Origin: Epiperipatus broadwayi
Taxonomy: Eukaryota > Onychophora > Udeonychophora > Euonychophora > Peripatidae
Direction: 5' to 3'
Assembly (NCBI GenBank): GCA_028023455.1
Contig: JAQFVV010012513.1
Location: forward strand, 2,054,001 to 2,118,000
DNA: 64,000 bases
A model generated the notes under the pieces. That model was not told the DNA's origin, did no database searches, and was given only the letters and a program-made list of their open reading frames with translations. A program made the position numbers and the translations under genes. Each line of letters opens with the position of its first letter. The stretch's first letter is position 1. Shown piece by piece: positions 61,381 through 64,000 of the stretch.

Positions 61381-63440
61381 TTTATTTTATTTTCCTTATA
61401 AACCTTTAGTAAAACATTAATAAATATGATAAATATGAATAAATAAGTTTGTGAAACTTAAATGAAATAGCCAGAGGCATAGATTATAAAATGGGCTAAT
61501 AATACTTATCAGCCCATGGTAAATCATATCATACATTAAATATAGCTTTCAACTTGACAATTAATAGAACAGTATTAATTTAGTTCTAATGGGATAATTA
61601 AGCTATCAAATTTAATGCAATACTATTTTCTAAGGGTGAGTTTAAACAAAAAAGATTATTATTGAGTTGAAAGTATTATTGACATATTATCGCAAATAAA
61701 TGATATTAGTAATCATTCAAATAAATAAAATTAAAATTGGTTAAAATGAACGGCCATAATAGGAGAAAGAAAGTTAACAAGATATTAGTTTTAAGACTAG
61801 AGATAATAGAATAGAGAATTACTATAACAAAATTTAACACATTATAAAGCGAATAAAGAAATTTTAGACAATAGTTAACTTAAATTATGATTTGAGATAG
61901 AGTTCATGAATAGACCATAAGTTTGTGGTTTATAAAGTAAAAATGTTACCAGTCTTTCCATGGCTCACTCATTAATTCATAATGACAATCCGGTTGGGTT
62001 TAGGAGATAACGGAGGTGCGCACTTGATTCATGTGAATTTCATTTATGGATTAGTTTCCTCCTGTATTTCAGAAGCTTATGATTGGTATTGAAAAATTCT
62101 GTTCAGCAGCAACATTTTGTGGAGAACTTTGGGGTCCAGAAATCAGATCCCAAAAGTTAGCCATGTACCATGCTGAAAATACTATTAAAAATCAAAATTA
62201 AAAAGGACATAGTTTCTGATGGCAACTACTCTTAATTTAATAGTAATGGCTTCTTATAGAAACTTTTTTGGAGTATTTATACCCTTTCCTATGGTTTCCC
62301 ACCCATTCTGATTCTGATGTCTTAACGCTAAAGCTTTTACATTATTACAAACCAAAACTTTCTGTAATTAATTTCCGATCCATTCCTCCGATAAGACTTT
62401 CAAATCCATTAACTTTGAATTCATTTTCTATTTAAAAAATGGATTTGTAAAATCTGAACAAACGATTTTAATTTAGCACAGTCCTTAAAGTTTTAACATA
62501 TCATTTTAACTAATAAATAAAAGATTCCCTATTGTCTTTGGGAAAGGACAATCTGAAAGCTTATCGAAAGAATGTAACTTTTAATCATATAAATTTAAAC
62601 AAAATGGTAAAGTATGAAATAAAACATTCCGATGTAATAAAACTTTATAAAGAATATATATTTAACTATTTACAAATATATACATACAATCCACATAATT
62701 AAAATATATAATTTTCATGAATATTTTATAATGAGGTAATTAATAACATTAAGAAATTTAAACATAATATAATTAGCTTCAGTAATAACCTGTTTTAACT
62801 GAAAATAATGTGTATTGCAGATGGTATAAAGTCTCATTACATTCGAAAATATTCACTGTTAGTGACAGGGTTTGAACTAAGTTAAAGGTGGGATCGCATG
62901 AAGCTCGGATCGAACTTAGATCCGACCATTTCAATATATATATATATATATATATATAACTTTAAACTAATCTAAAAAGCAACCTGTTTGTTGAATTAGT
63001 ATAATATTTGGCATCAAGGTTGTATTTATAAAAATAAAACCTTCATGTATTTTTATCAACTAAAATTCCATTTATTGAATAAATTGGTAATCAATTCATC
63101 TCTTAATAATGATTATATTTTAATTTATAATTAAATTTTAATAGCTTGTATTAATTATAAATTACTTTGTACTAATTACATTTTTTATTATTATTATTAA
63201 ACAGTGAGCAAAACTGTCTAGTTAAAAATTTAAGTTGAATTTGAATGAAAGTAATTTTATCTTTTATATATAAAAAATGTCAGAAGTTATCAAGAAGAAT
63301 TAATTTTTTAATTATTTTTCTTTAGTTAATAAATTAAAAATATTCAGAACTCAAGACTTTTAATATCTTAATTTAAATCTGAATTTCAGCCATTACTCAT
63401 GGTTGGTTGAGTTTGTTTGAGTATTTTTGCTACTATACCT
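61381..63440. other. A+T-rich stretch downstream of the candidate promoter
   Basis: No reading frame stands out. A less A+T-rich patch with CpGs (gggatcgcatgaagctcgga, about 62891-62931) precedes a (TA)n tract at 62936-62957. If a transcript starts near 61380, this would be non-coding first exon or intron. Confidence 0.35.
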
Positions 63441-63447
63441 GGAAAGA

Positions 63448-63448
<1 letters not shown>

Positions 63449-63506
<58 letters not shown>

Positions 63507-63514
63507 TATAGCAA

Positions 63515-63548
<34 letters not shown>

Positions 63549-63612
63549 TTGCTGATAAATAAGTAATTATATATTTGTATATATAATTATTTATTTTTCA
63601 GCAAAGATTAAC
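63449..63612. repeat. (TA)n arrays forming nested hairpins
   Basis: A (TA)n run (about 63449-63502) and a second one between gcaaagata (63512) and tatctttgc (about 63543-63551) make a hairpin with non-TA ends; tttcagcaaagatt near 63597 repeats the arm once more. Confidence 0.8.
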
Positions 63613-64000
63613 ACAAACAATCATCTCTTCAAGTACAATATAAATAGGGTTCTTCTGAACCCTTATGATCTAAAAGTTTAGGTCTGCCAACATGATGTAT
63701 TTATATGGAAATGGGTGTGCACATTAAATTGAAATTTTTAAGCAACGGATTCACAACGCAACGGAAGCTCAATGTTTATAATCTACGATAGAATGAAATA
63801 AGAACAAGAATATTCAATTTAACTAATACTAGAAACAACAAGAGCACACACATAATATTCAAATGTGTGTGTATAAATAGGGATGTGCATGTATATATAA
63901 ATGCATGTCCAATTGGGAAAAAACAAAAACATTAAACAGAATGAAAAGGGATCAAAGAAGAAAATTTAAAGAACTTGCTTACATGGCAATGGCTAATAAC

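Overview
This is a strongly A+T-rich animal (metazoan) window with no recognisable host protein-coding gene. It looks like intergenic or large-intron DNA packed with transposon relics, palindromic elements and microsatellites. Long (TA)n, (TATC)n/(TGTC)n and (TAA)n arrays, a Penelope-like element, ZBED-type hAT relics, mariner relics and several non-LTR retrotransposon relics together suggest a lophotrochozoan, most likely a cephalopod mollusc. That assignment is an impression from repeat content, not a proof; another A+T-rich invertebrate such as a cnidarian or flatworm is not excluded.

Layout. 1-4.2 kb: A+T-rich DNA with two palindromic MITE-like elements (1700-2097, 3888-4030). 4.2-15.2 kb: two diverged direct copies of one ~2.7-2.9 kb segment (about 4220-7115 and 10400-15165), separated by a region with a decayed LTR-retrotransposon gag (8.3-9.45 kb). 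The second copy has been hit by a 521-bp foldback element (10889-11409, 8-bp duplication) and by a 1563-bp hAT element (12862-14424, 8-bp duplication); the first copy is the empty-site reference for both. 15.5-18.2 kb: a Penelope-like retroelement with an intact 653-codon RT + GIY-YIG reading frame and an upstream inverted copy of its own 3' end. 18.3-20.1 kb: a dispersed repeat and a tandem-plus-inverted palindrome of a ~407-bp unit. 20.3-20.8 kb: non-LTR RT relic on the minus strand. 22.5-27.2 kb: a local duplication and two more foldback-family pieces. 31.8-32.9 kb: LINE endonuclease relic followed by a second hAT (zinc-finger) relic. 33-35.7 kb: (TA)n arrays and hairpins. 36-41 kb: mostly unassigned, with a second copy of the 18.3-kb dispersed repeat at 40.66 kb. 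41.3 and 42.8 kb: two large TATC arrays. 44.3-48.1 kb: three foldback-family copies, a tRNA-like sequence with a UCA anticodon loop, and a mariner transposase relic on the minus strand. 49.6 kb: a ~230-bp pure (TAA)n array beside an 18-bp sequence shared with the Penelope element terminus. 53.8-54 kb: a near-perfect hairpin. 55.1-56.7 kb: a degenerate non-LTR retrotransposon on the minus strand (RT to zinc-knuckle tail). 61.1-61.4 kb: a cluster of two CCAAT boxes, a consensus CRE and a TATA-like box that could be a promoter. 63.4-63.6 kb: (TA)n hairpins.

The only uninterrupted long protein is the Penelope-like polyprotein. All other protein-related signals are broken and were recognised by reading decayed frames for family motifs. 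No tRNA, rRNA or snRNA gene that looks functional was seen, and no CRISPR array, operon or prokaryote-like feature.
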